From positions 1 through 50,595 of the forward strand of contig JAEUIW010000011.1 of NCBI GenBank assembly GCA_016794925.1: a stretch of 50,595 bases of DNA, read 5' to 3'. The stretch is from Phycisphaerae bacterium. GTDB lineage: Bacteria > Planctomycetota > Phycisphaerae > Phycisphaerales > UBA1924. Position 1 is the stretch's first letter, and every line of letters begins with the position of its first letter. Below the pieces are notes generated by a model. It worked only from the letters and a program-made list of their open reading frames with translations, had not been told where the DNA came from and ran no database searches. Both the position numbers and the translations under genes were made by a program. Below, piece after piece: positions 8,808-18,112 of the stretch.

Positions 8808-8835
8808 ATTGCCTATTGCCTATTTCCTCTTGCCC
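8808..8835. repeat. ATTNCCY heptanucleotide array, site 3 (degenerate)
   Basis: Four units: ATTGCCT, ATTGCCT, ATTTCCT and CTTGCCC. It lies just upstream of the 122-residue gene and 6 nt from the dcd stop codon. The orientation is inverted relative to 7903-7984. Confidence 0.8.
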
Positions 8836-8841
8836 TCTCTC

Positions 8842-9414
8842 TCAATCCACTTTCGGCAGCGTCAGGCCGCTCTGATTCTGGTACTTGCCCGACTTGTCCG
8901 CGTAGCTCTGCTCGCACACCTGATCGGCCTTGAGGAACACGAGTTGGGCGATGCCCTCGTTGGCGTAGACGCGGGCGGGCAGGGGCGTGGTGTTGCTGAT
9001 CTCGAGGGTGACCTTGCCGCGCCACTCGGGCTCGAGGGGGGTGACGTTGACGATGAGCCCGCAGCGGGCGTAGGTGCTCTTGCCGACGCAGACGACGAGC
9101 ACATCGCGGGGGACCTCGATCCACTCCACGGTCTCGCACAGGGCGAAGGAGTTGGGCGGGATGACGACGTGATCGGCGCCCAGCGCGGCGGTATCGACCT
9201 CGACGAAGAGCTCATCGCTGAAGTGCTTGGGATCGACGACGGCGATGCCGCCGGACTTGGGCGTCGGGGTGAAGATTTTGAATCGGGTTCCCACACGAAC
9301 ATCATACCCGTACGAAGACAGACCGAACGAAATCCTGCCTGTGCGTTTCGCGGCCTCCGAAAAAGGCTCGATTTTGACGAGTTTCCGGATTTGCGCATCG
9401 GATAAAACGGCCAT
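8842..9414 (-). CDS. dcd: dCTP deaminase
   Basis: A 190-residue enzyme that deaminates dCTP to dUTP, feeding dTTP synthesis. It is a trimer of the dUTPase fold. The diagnostic segment [31 protein letters not shown] is present, with Ser113, Arg117 and Glu138 in positions corresponding to the catalytic set of the E. coli enzyme. It is followed by [17 protein letters not shown]. The start ATG at 9414 ([12 protein letters not shown]) gives the normal family length; the frame is open further upstream but that part has no family similarity. It shares strand and pathway with nrdJ, from which it is separated by the heptamer-bracketed unit. A bifunctional dCTP deaminase/dUTPase cannot be excluded. Confidence 0.95.
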   Translation of the reverse strand: MAVLSDAQIRKLVKIEPFSEAAKRTGRISFGLSSYGYDVRVGTRFKIFTPTPKSGGIAVVDPKHFSDELFVEVDTAALGADHVVIPPNSFALCETVEWIEVPRDVLVVCVGKSTYARCGLIVNVTPLEPEWRGKVTLEISNTTPLPARVYANEGIAQLVFLKADQVCEQSYADKSGKYQNQSGLTLPKVD

Positions 9415-9787
9415 GGTTTCCGTCCAGGCTTCGGGCCAGCAAGACTGGTTAGAGTTCCGCAAAGAACGCCGCGAAGGGCGGGAGCATACCACTACATCTC
9501 GTGCGTTCAAGGGGTTTGTCGTCAAAAACAACCCATGATATTGTGCATGAATTGTCACTTGCACGTAACTCTATGTGGCGAATAAATTTGCGCGGTTTTC
9601 GGCGGGCCCGAATGGGTCAAAAAAATGTGCGGCGCGGTGATCAAACCAATCTGATGAGGCGGTCCAAAATGGTGGAAAACTATGGCCGTACTTTTTGCTA
9701 AAATGGCGCAACTCCCGATCGTGGCTGGAGTTGAACGACGGGGCGGGTGCGGGTAGCGTCAGCCCACTCGTGCAATCGGAGCAATCG
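9415..9787. other. Divergent, relatively AT-rich intergenic region
   Basis: 373 nt between divergent dcd and the FlgI-like gene, visibly richer in A/T than the rest of the window, as expected for a regulatory region. It contains a good extended -10 element for the plus strand (9696-9704). I see no supportable gene. Short frames crossing it have no family features. Confidence 0.55.
9696..9704 (+). promoter_or_regulatory. Predicted extended -10 promoter (TGCTAAAAT)
   Basis: TGC followed by TAAAAT, 5 of 6 matches to the -10 consensus with the extended TG, about 83 nt before the start of the FlgI-like gene. No clear -35 hexamer, which extended -10 promoters often lack. Confidence 0.4.
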
Positions 9788-11701
9788 ATGGTTCACGCGC
9801 CGGCCGGATTGATGCGTCGCGGGTATCTCGCCGCGTGCCTCGCGGGATTGGCGGCGTTGGCGGGGAGCGGGGGCGGGTGCGACTCGACGCCCAAGCGAGC
9901 CTTGAAAGTGGATCCGCCGCCGTCTGTGGTGCGGGACATTCCGAGCGTGTTCCGCGGCACGGTGGGTGCGGAAGTCGGGTTCCGCGGGATCGAGCCGGTG
10001 TACGTGGCGGGGTACGGGCTGGTGGTGGGTCTGAACGGGACCGGGGGCGGCCCGCTGCCGGAGTCGGTGCAGGTGACGATGGAGCGCGAGCTGGCGCGGG
10101 GGGGGATGGGGAAGGGGAACGAGCAGCCCGGCCCGCTGGCGGGGCGCACGCCGAAGGAGATTTTGCGGGATCCGAACGTGGCGGTGGTGGTGGTGGAGGC
10201 GGTGATCCCGCCGGGCGTGGTGGCGGGGGAGCGGTTCGATGTGCGGGTGCGGGCGCTGCCGGGCGCGAGCGTGACCAGCCTGGAGGGCGGGCGGCTGTGG
10301 AGCACGGAGCTGCGGATGGGCCCGGTGACGGCGTTCGGCGGGATGCGGACGCGGAAGCTGGCCGAGGCGCGGGGGAGCGTGTTCATCAACCCCTTCGCGG
10401 AGCCGGGCCTGCCGCCGGAAGGGAGCCAGGGGGACGCGTCCGGGGCGCGGGAGGCTGGGCCGACGGTGGTGCGGATGTCGTCGTCATCGGCGGTGCCGCG
10501 CACGGAGGGTCGCGTGCTGGACGGGGGCGTGGTGACGACGGCGCTGGCGTTCGAGCTGGTGCTGGACAACCCGTCGCACGCGCGGGCGCGGTCGATCGTG
10601 TCGGCGATCAACTCGCGGTTCCCCAACGGGCCTGGGGACACGGGCCAGACGGCGCGGGGGCGGGACAACGCGCGGGTGGTGGTGCGGGTGCCGCGGCGGT
10701 ACTCGAAGAAGGCGGAGGAGTTCATCCAGTTGCTGCGTTTCACGCAGATCGACCAGAGTTTCCCGCCGGAGTACGCGCGGCGGTACGCGCAGGAGCTGGA
10801 GCGTCAGCCGGGGCTGGCGGAGGAGTTGTCGTGGTGCCTGCAGGCGGTGGGGAAGCCGGCGGTGCCGTTCCTGGTGCCGCTGTACGACTCGGGGGAGTAC
10901 GCGCCGCGGATGGCGGCGTTGCGGGCGGGCGCGAAGCTGGGCGACCCGCGCGCGACGCCTCACCTGCTGCAGATGGCGCGGTCGGGTCCGGCGGGGCTGC
11001 GGGCGCAGACCATCGATCTGCTGGCGGAGATGGACAGCGATCCGCGGATCAACCTGGCGTTGCGGGAGCTGGCGGATGCGCCGGACCTGAGTGTGCGGGT
11101 GGCGGCGTACGAGGCGCTGGTGAAGCGGGTGGACGCGTCGATCGACCGGCGGCCGGTGGAGAACGCGTTCTACGTGGACACGCTGCCGTCCAAGGACGAG
11201 CTGATCTACGTGACGCGGGAGGGGGAGCCGCGGATCGTGCTGTTCGGGGAGCACATGTCCCTGGCGCGGGAGCTGCTGGTGAGCGCGTGGTCGGACCGGC
11301 TGATGCTGACGGCGGAGGGGGGCGAGCGGCGGCTGCGGTACCGCGACTACCGGACCAACCGGGTGACGCAGGTGCCGGTGCCCGAGCGGGTGGAGGACCT
11401 GATCGCGCTGATGGCGCGGCGGGCGACGCCGGACGACCCCAAGCCGGGGCTGGGGCTGTCATTCTCGGAGATCGTGGGCGCGTTGTACGAGATCCAGCGT
11501 CAGCGCGGCGTGGGCGCGGCGTTCGCGACGGGGCAGGACCGGCTCAACGCGAGCCTCCTGCAGGCGTCGAAGATCAACCAGGTGGGGGACCGTCCGGAGA
11601 CCGCCGAGGAGGGACCGGAGCAGGAGTTTGTGCCGGCGCCGCCGACGGTGCGTCCGGCGGGCGAGGAGGGGGCGGAGGGCCCGGGGTCGGGCGGGGCGTG
11701 A
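9788..11701 (+). CDS. FlgI-like (flagellar P-ring family) lipoprotein with HEAT-repeat insert
   Basis: A 637-residue exported protein. The N-terminus has a hydrophobic signal (MRRGYLAACLAGLAALAGSGGGC) with a weak lipobox ending in Cys, so lipid anchoring is likely but not certain. Residues ~60-330 match the P-ring protein FlgI: YVAGYGLVVGLNGTGG, then VVVEAVIPPGVVAGERFDVRVRALPGA, then GGRL..TEL. A HEAT-like helical repeat section follows (KPAVPFLVPLYDSGEYAPRMAAL, DPRATPHLLQMA, DPRINLALREL). A further C-terminal domain ends in an acidic tail. The GGAG before the ATG at 9788 supports that start; ATG 9812 is possible. No other flagellar gene is present in the window, so a non-flagellar envelope role is plausible. 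Confidence 0.8.
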   Translation: MVHAPAGLMRRGYLAACLAGLAALAGSGGGCDSTPKRALKVDPPPSVVRDIPSVFRGTVGAEVGFRGIEPVYVAGYGLVVGLNGTGGGPLPESVQVTMERELARGGMGKGNEQPGPLAGRTPKEILRDPNVAVVVVEAVIPPGVVAGERFDVRVRALPGASVTSLEGGRLWSTELRMGPVTAFGGMRTRKLAEARGSVFINPFAEPGLPPEGSQGDASGAREAGPTVVRMSSSSAVPRTEGRVLDGGVVTTALAFELVLDNPSHARARSIVSAINSRFPNGPGDTGQTARGRDNARVVVRVPRRYSKKAEEFIQLLRFTQIDQSFPPEYARRYAQELERQPGLAEELSWCLQAVGKPAVPFLVPLYDSGEYAPRMAALRAGAKLGDPRATPHLLQMARSGPAGLRAQTIDLLAEMDSDPRINLALRELADAPDLSVRVAAYEALVKRVDASIDRRPVENAFYVDTLPSKDELIYVTREGEPRIVLFGEHMSLARELLVSAWSDRLMLTAEGGERRLRYRDYRTNRVTQVPVPERVEDLIALMARRATPDDPKPGLGLSFSEIVGALYEIQRQRGVGAAFATGQDRLNASLLQASKINQVGDRPETAEEGPEQEFVPAPPTVRPAGEEGAEGPGSGGA

Positions 11702-11741
11702 TCGGGCCGGCGGCATCGTGGGGAATTTGGTGGTGTGGGCT

Positions 11742-11770
11742 TTGATTCCGGGCGCGGGATCGGCGATACT
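11742..11770 (+). promoter_or_regulatory. Predicted promoter for smc
   Basis: TTGATT (11742-11747) and GATACT (11765-11770) are separated by 17 nt, matching four of six positions in each consensus hexamer. It lies in the 195-nt gap before smc, about 127 nt from the start codon. Confidence 0.4.
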
Positions 11771-11896
11771 GGCGGTCCGTCGTGAGCGCGTCGGGCGGGC
11801 CCGTGCGGGCCACGGGGAACGGATCTCCCCTCGTCGGACGCGGGTGATCACCCCGGCGCGGGGCGCGGGCGGCGGCGACACGGAGGTTGTGACGCG

Positions 11897-14800
11897 ATGC
11901 GTCTGCTGAAACTGACGGTCTCGGGGTTCAAGTCGTTCGCGGATCGGACGGAGTTCACGTTCGACGAGCCGATCATCGGCATCGTCGGCCCGAACGGGTG
12001 CGGCAAGAGCAACGTGGTGGACGCGATCCGGTGGGTCCTGGGGGAGCGGTCCAGCAAGAGCCTGCGGGGCACGGAGATGCTGGACGTGATCTTCGCGGGC
12101 TCGGCGGCGCGGGCGCCGGTGGGGCTGGCGACGGTGGCGCTCACGTTCGAGAACCCGGTGCTGGATGAGGCGGCGCTGGCGCGGCGGACGGCCGCGTCGG
12201 GGACGCGGGTGGAGGAAACGGAGGTCGAGGCCGCGTCGCCCGAGGAGGCTTCGGTGCTCGAGAGCGACGCGGAGGGTCAGCTCTCGCACTCGGGCGCGAT
12301 GATCAACCGGCGGGTGCGCCGCGGCCTGCCCATCGACACGGACCTGGTGGAGGTGGAGCGGCGTCTGTACCGGGACGGCACGAGCGAGTACCTGGTGAAC
12401 GGGAAGCGGGCGCGGCTGCGGGACATCCGGGAGTTGTTCCTGGACACGGGCGTGGGCGCGGACGCGTACTGCATCATCGAGCAGGGGAAGGTGGACGCGA
12501 TGCTGCTGGCCTCGCCGGTGGAGCGGCGGGGCATCTTCGAGGAGGCCGCGGGGATCGCCAAGTACCGGCAGCGGAAGACCGAGGCGGCCCGGAAGCTGGA
12601 CCGCACCGAGACCAACCTGGTGCGCACGCGCGAGCAGCTGGAATCAACGGAGCGGCGGCTGCGGGTCGTGAAGGGGCAGGCGGCGAGGGCGCGCCGGTTC
12701 CGGGAACTCGACGGTGAGCTGGGGGCGCTGCGGACGGCGCTGGCGGAGGACCAGTACGCGGAGCTGCGGGCGCGGCTGGACGGGCTGACGAGCCGGCTGA
12801 CGGACCTGGACGCGACGCGCCGCGCGGCCGCGGAACGCCTGGCGGAGACGGAGTCGGCGCGTCTCGACGCGGAGGCGGGCCGGCACGAGTTGACCCAGGC
12901 GTCGCGGGCTGCGGAATCGGAGTTGCAGACGGCCCGGCACGCGATCGAGTCGGCGCGGCAGCGGGCGGAGATGACGACGCGAGCCCGGGACGAGGCCTCG
13001 GCGCAGATCGAGACCGAGGAGGCGGCGCGGGCGGAGGCGGGGGCGCTGATCGTCTCGTTGCGGGCGGGGGTGGCGGACCAGGACGAGGCGGTGGCGGCGC
13101 TGGGGGAGCGGCTGGCGGAGGCGGAGCGTGCGCTGGGCGAGGCGGCCGCGGCGCGGGCGGATCTGCTGGCGCGGGCGACGGAACGGCGCGGGGCCCTGGC
13201 GGAACGGCGTTCGGACGCGGCGCGTGTGGACCGGGAGCGGGCGGCGTTGCTGGCGGCGCTGGAGACGGAGCAGCGGCGTGCGTCGGCGCTGCGGGAGAGC
13301 CTGGAGCGGCTGGCGGGGCGGGCGGCCTCGGCGGACGCGGAGCGGGAGGCGCTGCGGGGGGCGCGCGCGGAACTGGCGCGGGTGGTGGCGGCGCGGCGCG
13401 GGACGATCGGCGCGTTGACGGCCGAGGTGCTCGAGCTGGCGACCGCATCGGGGCGGTTGTCGGAGGACCGGCGGGAGGCGGCGACGCGGCTGGGGGACCT
13501 GGAGCAGCGTTTCGCGCGCCTGGACAGCCGGCGGCAGACGCTGGAGGAGATGATCCAGTCGCGCACCGGGTTGGCCGACGCGGTCAAGCACGTCCTGGAC
13601 GCGCGGGAGCGGGGGCGCGGCTTCGGCACGGTCCGGGGCGTGCTCGCGGACCTGATCGCGACGGACGCGGGGCACGCGGCGGCGGTGGAGGCGGCGCTGG
13701 GCGCGGCCCTGCAGGCGCTGGTGGTGCCCTCGCGGGACGCGATGCCGGGGGTTGACGATCTGGCGTCGCTGCCGGGGCGGGTGGTGTTCGCGCCGGAGCA
13801 GGGGACGGGCCCGGCGGAGACGGCGGCGCTCGATCATGACGCGTTGCGGGACGCGACGGGGGGGCGTTTGACGCCCCTGCGTGCCGTGGTGCGCGCGCGG
13901 CCGGAGGCCTCGGCGCTCGGGGGGCTGCTGGACCGGTTGCTGGGGCGGACGTTCCTGGTGGCCGGGCTGGACGAGGCGACGCTGCTGGCGGCGGGTCCGC
14001 TTGCGGGAACCGGGGCCCGCTTCGTGACGCTGGACGGGCGGGTGATCGAGCCGGACGGCCGGATCGTGGCGGGCCCGATGTCGGCCTCGACGGAGGCGGG
14101 CGGTCTGCTGCAGCGGCGGATCGAGCTGGAGTCGCTGCGGGGCGAGCTGACGGCGCTGGGGGCGCGGGTGGAGTCGGAGCGCGCGGTGCTGGGCGCGATG
14201 GACGCGGACGCGGCGGCGCTGGCGCACCGGCACGCGGAGCGGCGGGCGTCGCTGGAGTCGGAGCGGCGGACGCTGGTGGCGGAGGAATCGCGGGACGAGC
14301 GGGCGTCGTCCGAGGCGGCGCGCCTGGAGCGGGAGCGCGAGGGCCTGGCGCTGGAGATCGAGCAGACGCAGCAGCGGGCCGCGGCGCTGGACCGCGAGCA
14401 GGCGGAGCTGCGGGAGCGGGCCGAGAGCCTGTGGCGGCTGCACGCGGAGCTGAGCGAATCGGCGGCGGCGGCGGAGCGCGAGGCCGCGGCGGCGCAGGCC
14501 GAGGCGGACACGCTCTCGGACCGGGTGACGGGCGCGAAGGTCGAGGCGGGGCGGCTGGCGGAGCAGACCTCGGGAGCGCGACGGGAGCGGCAGCGGCTGG
14601 TGCTGGCGCTGGACGAGGCGGAGCGTCGCGAGCGCCACGGCGCGGCGCGGCTGGAGCAGCGCCGCGCGGCGCTGGCCGAGCACGAGGCCGCGCTGGCGGC
14701 GTGCGTGCGGGAGGCGGAGGAATCGGGGCGGACGGCCGACGCGGCGGAGGACCGGGTGCGGGACCTCGAGGGCCGGCTGCGCGCGGCTTCGGAGCTGGCC

Positions 14801-15835
14801 TCAGGGCTGGCGGGCACGGTGGCCGCGGCGCGGGCGCACGCGCAGACGCTCGACCGGGACTGGCACAGCCTGGAGGTTTCGCGTCGCGAGGTCGAGGTGA
14901 AGCGGGAGACGCTGGAGCAGCGGACCCATGAGGAACTCGGGCTGGACCTGGGGGCGCGCTGGGCGGAGCGCGCGGGCGCGAACGGGGAAGCGGGCGCGGG
15001 GGGCTTCGACCGGGAGGCGGCCGCGGCACGGATCGATTCGCTGCGGGGAGAGATCCGGGGGCTGGGGAACGTGAACCTGGACGCGATCGAGGAGGAATCG
15101 CAGCTCGCCTCGCGGAACGAGGAGCTGGTCGCGCAGGTGGCGGACCTGGATCACGCGCGGGGCACGCTGACGGACCTGATCACGCGCCTGGACGACGCGT
15201 GCCGGACGCGATTCCGGGAGTCGTTCGAGTCGATCCAGTCGCACTTCGCGGCCCAGGACGGGATGTTCCGGCGGCTGTTCGGGGGCGGCAAGGCGGAGCT
15301 GCGGCTGATGCCGCTGGTGCGGGACGGCGTGGAGACGGACGAGACGGACTGGTTGGAGAGCGGCATCGAGGTGATGGCCAAGCCCCCGGGCAAGGAGCCG
15401 CGGGCGATCAGCCAGCTCTCGGGCGGCGAGAAGGCGCTGACGGCGGTGGCGCTGCTGATGTCGATCTTCCGGGCCAAGCCCTCGTGCTTCTGCGTGCTGG
15501 ACGAGGTGGACGCGGCGCTGGACGAGGCGAACGTGGACCGCTTCTGCCGCGTGCTGGAGCAGTTCCTGGACCGGTCGCATTTCATCGTGATCACGCACCA
15601 CAAGCGGACGATGCAGGCGTGCTCGGTGCTGTACGGGGTGACCATGCAGGAGCGGGGTGTTTCGAAGCGGGTGAGCGTGCGGATCGACCAGGTGGGCGCG
15701 GGCGGGCAGATCCGATCCCAGGCGACGGGGTCGGGGGAGGAACCGGCGGCGGGGCGGGCGACCGGTTCGCTGCGGGCGGGCCTGGCGGCGATGCGGCCGG
15801 AACGACCGGTGGTCGCGGACTCGTCGCCGGCCTGA
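11897..15835 (+). CDS. smc: Chromosome segregation protein SMC
   Basis: A 1312-residue SMC ATPase that organises and condenses the chromosome. The N-terminal head has [40 protein letters not shown], with Walker A GPNGCGKS. Two long coiled coils (about 190-530 and 720-1080) flank a hinge at about 560-710 ([12 protein letters not shown]). The C-terminal head holds the signature LSGGEKAL and Walker [17 protein letters not shown]. Compared with typical bacterial SMC of ~1190 residues it is long. Part of the excess is an acidic insert in the N-terminal head between LTFENP and [12 protein letters not shown] (about residues 85-155). A GGAGG site precedes the ATG. scpA and scpB are not in the window. 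Confidence 0.96.
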   Translation: MRLLKLTVSGFKSFADRTEFTFDEPIIGIVGPNGCGKSNVVDAIRWVLGERSSKSLRGTEMLDVIFAGSAARAPVGLATVALTFENPVLDEAALARRTAASGTRVEETEVEAASPEEASVLESDAEGQLSHSGAMINRRVRRGLPIDTDLVEVERRLYRDGTSEYLVNGKRARLRDIRELFLDTGVGADAYCIIEQGKVDAMLLASPVERRGIFEEAAGIAKYRQRKTEAARKLDRTETNLVRTREQLESTERRLRVVKGQAARARRFRELDGELGALRTALAEDQYAELRARLDGLTSRLTDLDATRRAAAERLAETESARLDAEAGRHELTQASRAAESELQTARHAIESARQRAEMTTRARDEASAQIETEEAARAEAGALIVSLRAGVADQDEAVAALGERLAEAERALGEAAAARADLLARATERRGALAERRSDAARVDRERAALLAALETEQRRASALRESLERLAGRAASADAEREALRGARAELARVVAARRGTIGALTAEVLELATASGRLSEDRREAATRLGDLEQRFARLDSRRQTLEEMIQSRTGLADAVKHVLDARERGRGFGTVRGVLADLIATDAGHAAAVEAALGAALQALVVPSRDAMPGVDDLASLPGRVVFAPEQGTGPAETAALDHDALRDATGGRLTPLRAVVRARPEASALGGLLDRLLGRTFLVAGLDEATLLAAGPLAGTGARFVTLDGRVIEPDGRIVAGPMSASTEAGGLLQRRIELESLRGELTALGARVESERAVLGAMDADAAALAHRHAERRASLESERRTLVAEESRDERASSEAARLEREREGLALEIEQTQQRAAALDREQAELRERAESLWRLHAELSESAAAAEREAAAAQAEADTLSDRVTGAKVEAGRLAEQTSGARRERQRLVLALDEAERRERHGAARLEQRRAALAEHEAALAACVREAEESGRTADAAEDRVRDLEGRLRAASELASGLAGTVAAARAHAQTLDRDWHSLEVSRREVEVKRETLEQRTHEELGLDLGARWAERAGANGEAGAGGFDREAAAARIDSLRGEIRGLGNVNLDAIEEESQLASRNEELVAQVADLDHARGTLTDLITRLDDACRTRFRESFESIQSHFAAQDGMFRRLFGGGKAELRLMPLVRDGVETDETDWLESGIEVMAKPPGKEPRAISQLSGGEKALTAVALLMSIFRAKPSCFCVLDEVDAALDEANVDRFCRVLEQFLDRSHFIVITHHKRTMQACSVLYGVTMQERGVSKRVSVRIDQVGAGGQIRSQATGSGEEPAAGRATGSLRAGLAAMRPERPVVADSSPA

Positions 15836-15853
15836 CGCGCCGAACGCCGGGGA

Positions 15854-17086
15854 TCAGTCCTTCCCTGCGCCGCGCTCGGTGTACGCCCGGATCAGCGCGG
15901 CGACGGCCTCATCGCAGGCCGCGGGCCCGCCCGCGGCCGTGTTGCACGCGGCCAGGGCCGCGAAGCCTCGCTCCGGCGCGGCCCAGACCACGCAGTACCA
16001 GAGCGTGTTGCTGCCGCTGTGCGTGAGCACGCGGCGGTGGCCCTCCGGTCCGGCCCACGGGCGCTCGGGACGTGCCCAGCCCATGGCGTACTCGCCGTCG
16101 GGGCCCGCGATCTCGTGCAGCACGCGGAACGACTCGGGCGAGAGCGAGACGTCGCCGACCCTCACGGGCCGCCCCTGCGCGCCCTGAAGGTGGAGGCGGA
16201 CGAACGCGGCCCAGTCGGCGAGGCTGGCGTGGACACGCCCGGCCGGCGTGATGGCGGGCGGGTTGTCGGCGCCGCGGCCGTCGGCGGTGGGCTCGACGGG
16301 GCGGCCCGCCGCGTCGTGGCCGCGCGGCTGATCGAGCACACCGGGATCGCCGGGCGCGCCGAAGCCGGCGCTGGTCATGCCCAGCGGTCCGAGGAGCGAG
16401 TCGCGGAGGAGCCGTTCGTAAGGAACGCCGGTGACGGTCTCGGCCATGTGTCCCGCGATGGCAAAGCCCGCGTTGGAGTAGAGGAACTTGGAGCCCGGGG
16501 GGTGCTCGGGGTCGTGCGCGGTGACGCCGCGGAGGAGGAGGCGTCGGGCGTCGGAGTCTTCGCCGCGGTGGCTCCAGAGAGAGGCCCAGAGCCCGTCGCG
16601 GTCCAGGTTGGCGGGCGTGCCGGATCGGTTGTTGAGGAGTTGGCGGAGGGTGACGGCTTTCCAGGGTTCGTGCATGGCTGGGGCGTCATCCGGGAACACC
16701 TCTCCAAGGGTGGAGTCCCAGCGGAGCGCGCCCTGCTCGACCAGGACGGCGCAGAGCGTGGCGGTGATGGCCTTGGTGCAGGAACCGAGGTGAAATCGAT
16801 CGTCCGGGGCGACCGCGGTCGCGTCACCCTTGCGGCGCACGCCGGCGGCGCCGATGCGGATCAGCCCGTCGTCCGCGGTGACCAGGGCGGCGGCGAGCCC
16901 CGGCACGGCGTGGCGCTCGACGATGGGTCGCAGGAGCGCGGAGCAGTCGTCGGGGGGCGTGCGGGCGGGCGCGACGGCCGGCGCGGCGGGGGGCTGCCGC
17001 GTGGGGACGTCGGCGTGCGCGCCGAACATCGATGCGGCGGCGAGCGCCGCGGCGAGTCGTGCGGGCGCGCGCGAATGGTCACGCAT
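15854..17086 (-). CDS. Serine hydrolase, beta-lactamase/class C (DD-peptidase-like) family, secreted
   Basis: A 410-residue exported serine hydrolase of the class C beta-lactamase/DD-peptidase/esterase family. An N-terminal signal peptide ends about residue 26 (MFGAHA). The catalytic tetrad is visible: SxxK in LGSCTK (Ser102, Lys105), the YxN motif in FLYSNAG (Tyr203), and the KTG-equivalent LTHSGSN near residue 360. Substrate cannot be inferred; esterase, D-aminopeptidase and true beta-lactamase are all possible, and most such chromosomal proteins are not resistance determinants. The start lies one base after the pyrD stop (TGACATG), with a GGAG just upstream, so it is probably translated from the same mRNA. 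Convergent with smc, 18 nt apart. Confidence 0.88.
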   Translation of the reverse strand: MRDHSRAPARLAAALAAASMFGAHADVPTRQPPAAPAVAPARTPPDDCSALLRPIVERHAVPGLAAALVTADDGLIRIGAAGVRRKGDATAVAPDDRFHLGSCTKAITATLCAVLVEQGALRWDSTLGEVFPDDAPAMHEPWKAVTLRQLLNNRSGTPANLDRDGLWASLWSHRGEDSDARRLLLRGVTAHDPEHPPGSKFLYSNAGFAIAGHMAETVTGVPYERLLRDSLLGPLGMTSAGFGAPGDPGVLDQPRGHDAAGRPVEPTADGRGADNPPAITPAGRVHASLADWAAFVRLHLQGAQGRPVRVGDVSLSPESFRVLHEIAGPDGEYAMGWARPERPWAGPEGHRRVLTHSGSNTLWYCVVWAAPERGFAALAACNTAAGGPAACDEAVAALIRAYTERGAGKD

Positions 17087-17087
17087 G

Positions 17088-18068
17088 TCAGGTCTCCAGC
17101 GCCCCGACGAGCGGGGCGATCGTGTGGTGTCCCTGTTCGCGCACCCAGCGCGACAGGCCGCGGGCCACGGCGAGGGGCGCGCGGGGGTCGGCGAAGAGCG
17201 CGGTGCCGATCTGCACCGCGGTGGCGCCGGCGAGGATGAACTCGGCGGCGTCCTCCCAGTTCATGACGCCGCCGACGCCGATGATGGGCACCCCGGCGTC
17301 GCGGGCCACGGCGCGGAAGACGTCGTGCACGAGCCTGACGGCGAGCGGGTGTGCGGCGGGCCCGGAGAGTCCGCCCGTGACGTTGGCGAGGCGCGGCCTG
17401 CGGGCGCGGACGTCGATGGCCATCGCGGGTATGGTGTTGGCGATGGTGAGGGCGTCGGCGCCGTGGTCGATGGCGGCGCGGGCGACGAGCACGATCTCGG
17501 GCGTGAGCGGGCCGAGCTTGACGAACAGCTTGGCGCGCCGGACACGGGGGCGGACGGCGTCGAGCAGATCGGCCAGGGCGCGCGGAGAGGAACCGAATTC
17601 CATTCCGGTGTGGACATTGGGGCAGGAGACGTTGAGCTCGAGGGCGACCAGGCGGCCGGCCCCGGGCCCGGGCTCGGCGTGGGCGTGCTCGTCGAGCGTG
17701 GCGGCGACGCGGGTGTAGTCGTCGGCGCAGAAACCCGCGACGGACGCGACGACCGCGGTCGGCAGGCGTGCGATGCGTGGAACGCACGCGGATTCGAACG
17801 CGTCGAGGCCGACGTTGGCGAGCCCGATGGAGTTGAGCATGCCGGCGCCGCCGCGGGCCTCGAGGATGCGCCAGGCGGGATTCCCCTCGCGGGGCGCGGG
17901 GGTCACGGACTTGGCGACGAGGCCGCCGACACGGGCGAGGTCGAGGACGCCGGCCATCTCGTCAAGGGTGCCGCAGGTCCCGGCGGCGAGCATGACGGGG
18001 TTGACGAGCTCGATGCCGCACAGCGTGGTGCGCAGCGCGGGATCGGTGGCGGCGGGCGCACGGAGCAT
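17088..18068 (-). CDS. pyrD: Dihydroorotate dehydrogenase (class 1)
   Basis: A 326-residue flavoenzyme oxidising dihydroorotate to orotate in pyrimidine synthesis. The family pattern is clear: ELVNPVMLAAGTCG near the N-terminus, LVAKSVTPAPREGNPAWRI, GMLNSIGLANVG, LELNVSCPNVHTGMEFG with the catalytic Cys of class 1B enzymes, FVKLGPLTPEI, IANTIPAMAIDV, GGLSGPAAHPLAVRLV and the C-terminal phosphate-binding IIGVGGVMNWEDAAEFILAGATAVQIGT. The Cys and the short cytoplasmic form point to class 1B, which normally needs the electron-transfer subunit PyrK; no pyrK is in the window. Start ATG at 18068 has a TACCCT box 7 nt upstream and no Shine-Dalgarno sequence. Confidence 0.95.
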   Translation of the reverse strand: MLRAPAATDPALRTTLCGIELVNPVMLAAGTCGTLDEMAGVLDLARVGGLVAKSVTPAPREGNPAWRILEARGGAGMLNSIGLANVGLDAFESACVPRIARLPTAVVASVAGFCADDYTRVAATLDEHAHAEPGPGAGRLVALELNVSCPNVHTGMEFGSSPRALADLLDAVRPRVRRAKLFVKLGPLTPEIVLVARAAIDHGADALTIANTIPAMAIDVRARRPRLANVTGGLSGPAAHPLAVRLVHDVFRAVARDAGVPIIGVGGVMNWEDAAEFILAGATAVQIGTALFADPRAPLAVARGLSRWVREQGHHTIAPLVGALET

Positions 18069-18075
18069 GCCCGTG

Positions 18076-18081
18076 AGGGTA
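18076..18081 (-). promoter_or_regulatory. Predicted -10 box (TACCCT), pyrD
   Basis: On the minus strand TACCCT lies 7 nt before the pyrD ATG, in the 44-nt gap after the VOC stop. Same geometry as the other leaderless candidates. Confidence 0.35.
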
Positions 18082-18112
18082 CCGCGCGCCGGGTCGCGGC
18101 GAGCGGCCCCGG

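Larger units (their letters stand above)
7903..8835. mobile_element. Possible inserted unit: two small genes bracketed by inverted heptamer arrays
   Basis: A unit of about 0.93 kb between nrdJ and dcd. It starts with a GGGNAAT array and ends with an ATTNCCY array, which is the same repeat in inverted orientation. It carries two minus-strand genes, a four-helix-bundle S23/IVP protein and an unknown 122-residue protein. Base composition looks clearly less GC-rich than the flanks. No transposase, integrase or reverse transcriptase is present. Calling it mobile is an inference from bracketing, composition and position. Confidence 0.35.

Noticed and set aside
9683..9699. Sigma-54 promoter (TGG...TTGC) before the FlgI-like gene
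   Set aside because: The GG-to-GC spacing is 11 nt rather than the strict 10, and the rest of the motif is poor. The extended -10 reading is better.
11897..15835. Several long minus-strand frames opposite smc
   Set aside because: Arg/Pro/Ala-rich low-complexity shadows of a clear smc gene.
15854..17086. Antibiotic-resistance beta-lactamase
   Set aside because: Only the general SxxK/YxN/HxG family pattern is present; most such proteins are esterases or peptidases, so resistance is not claimed.
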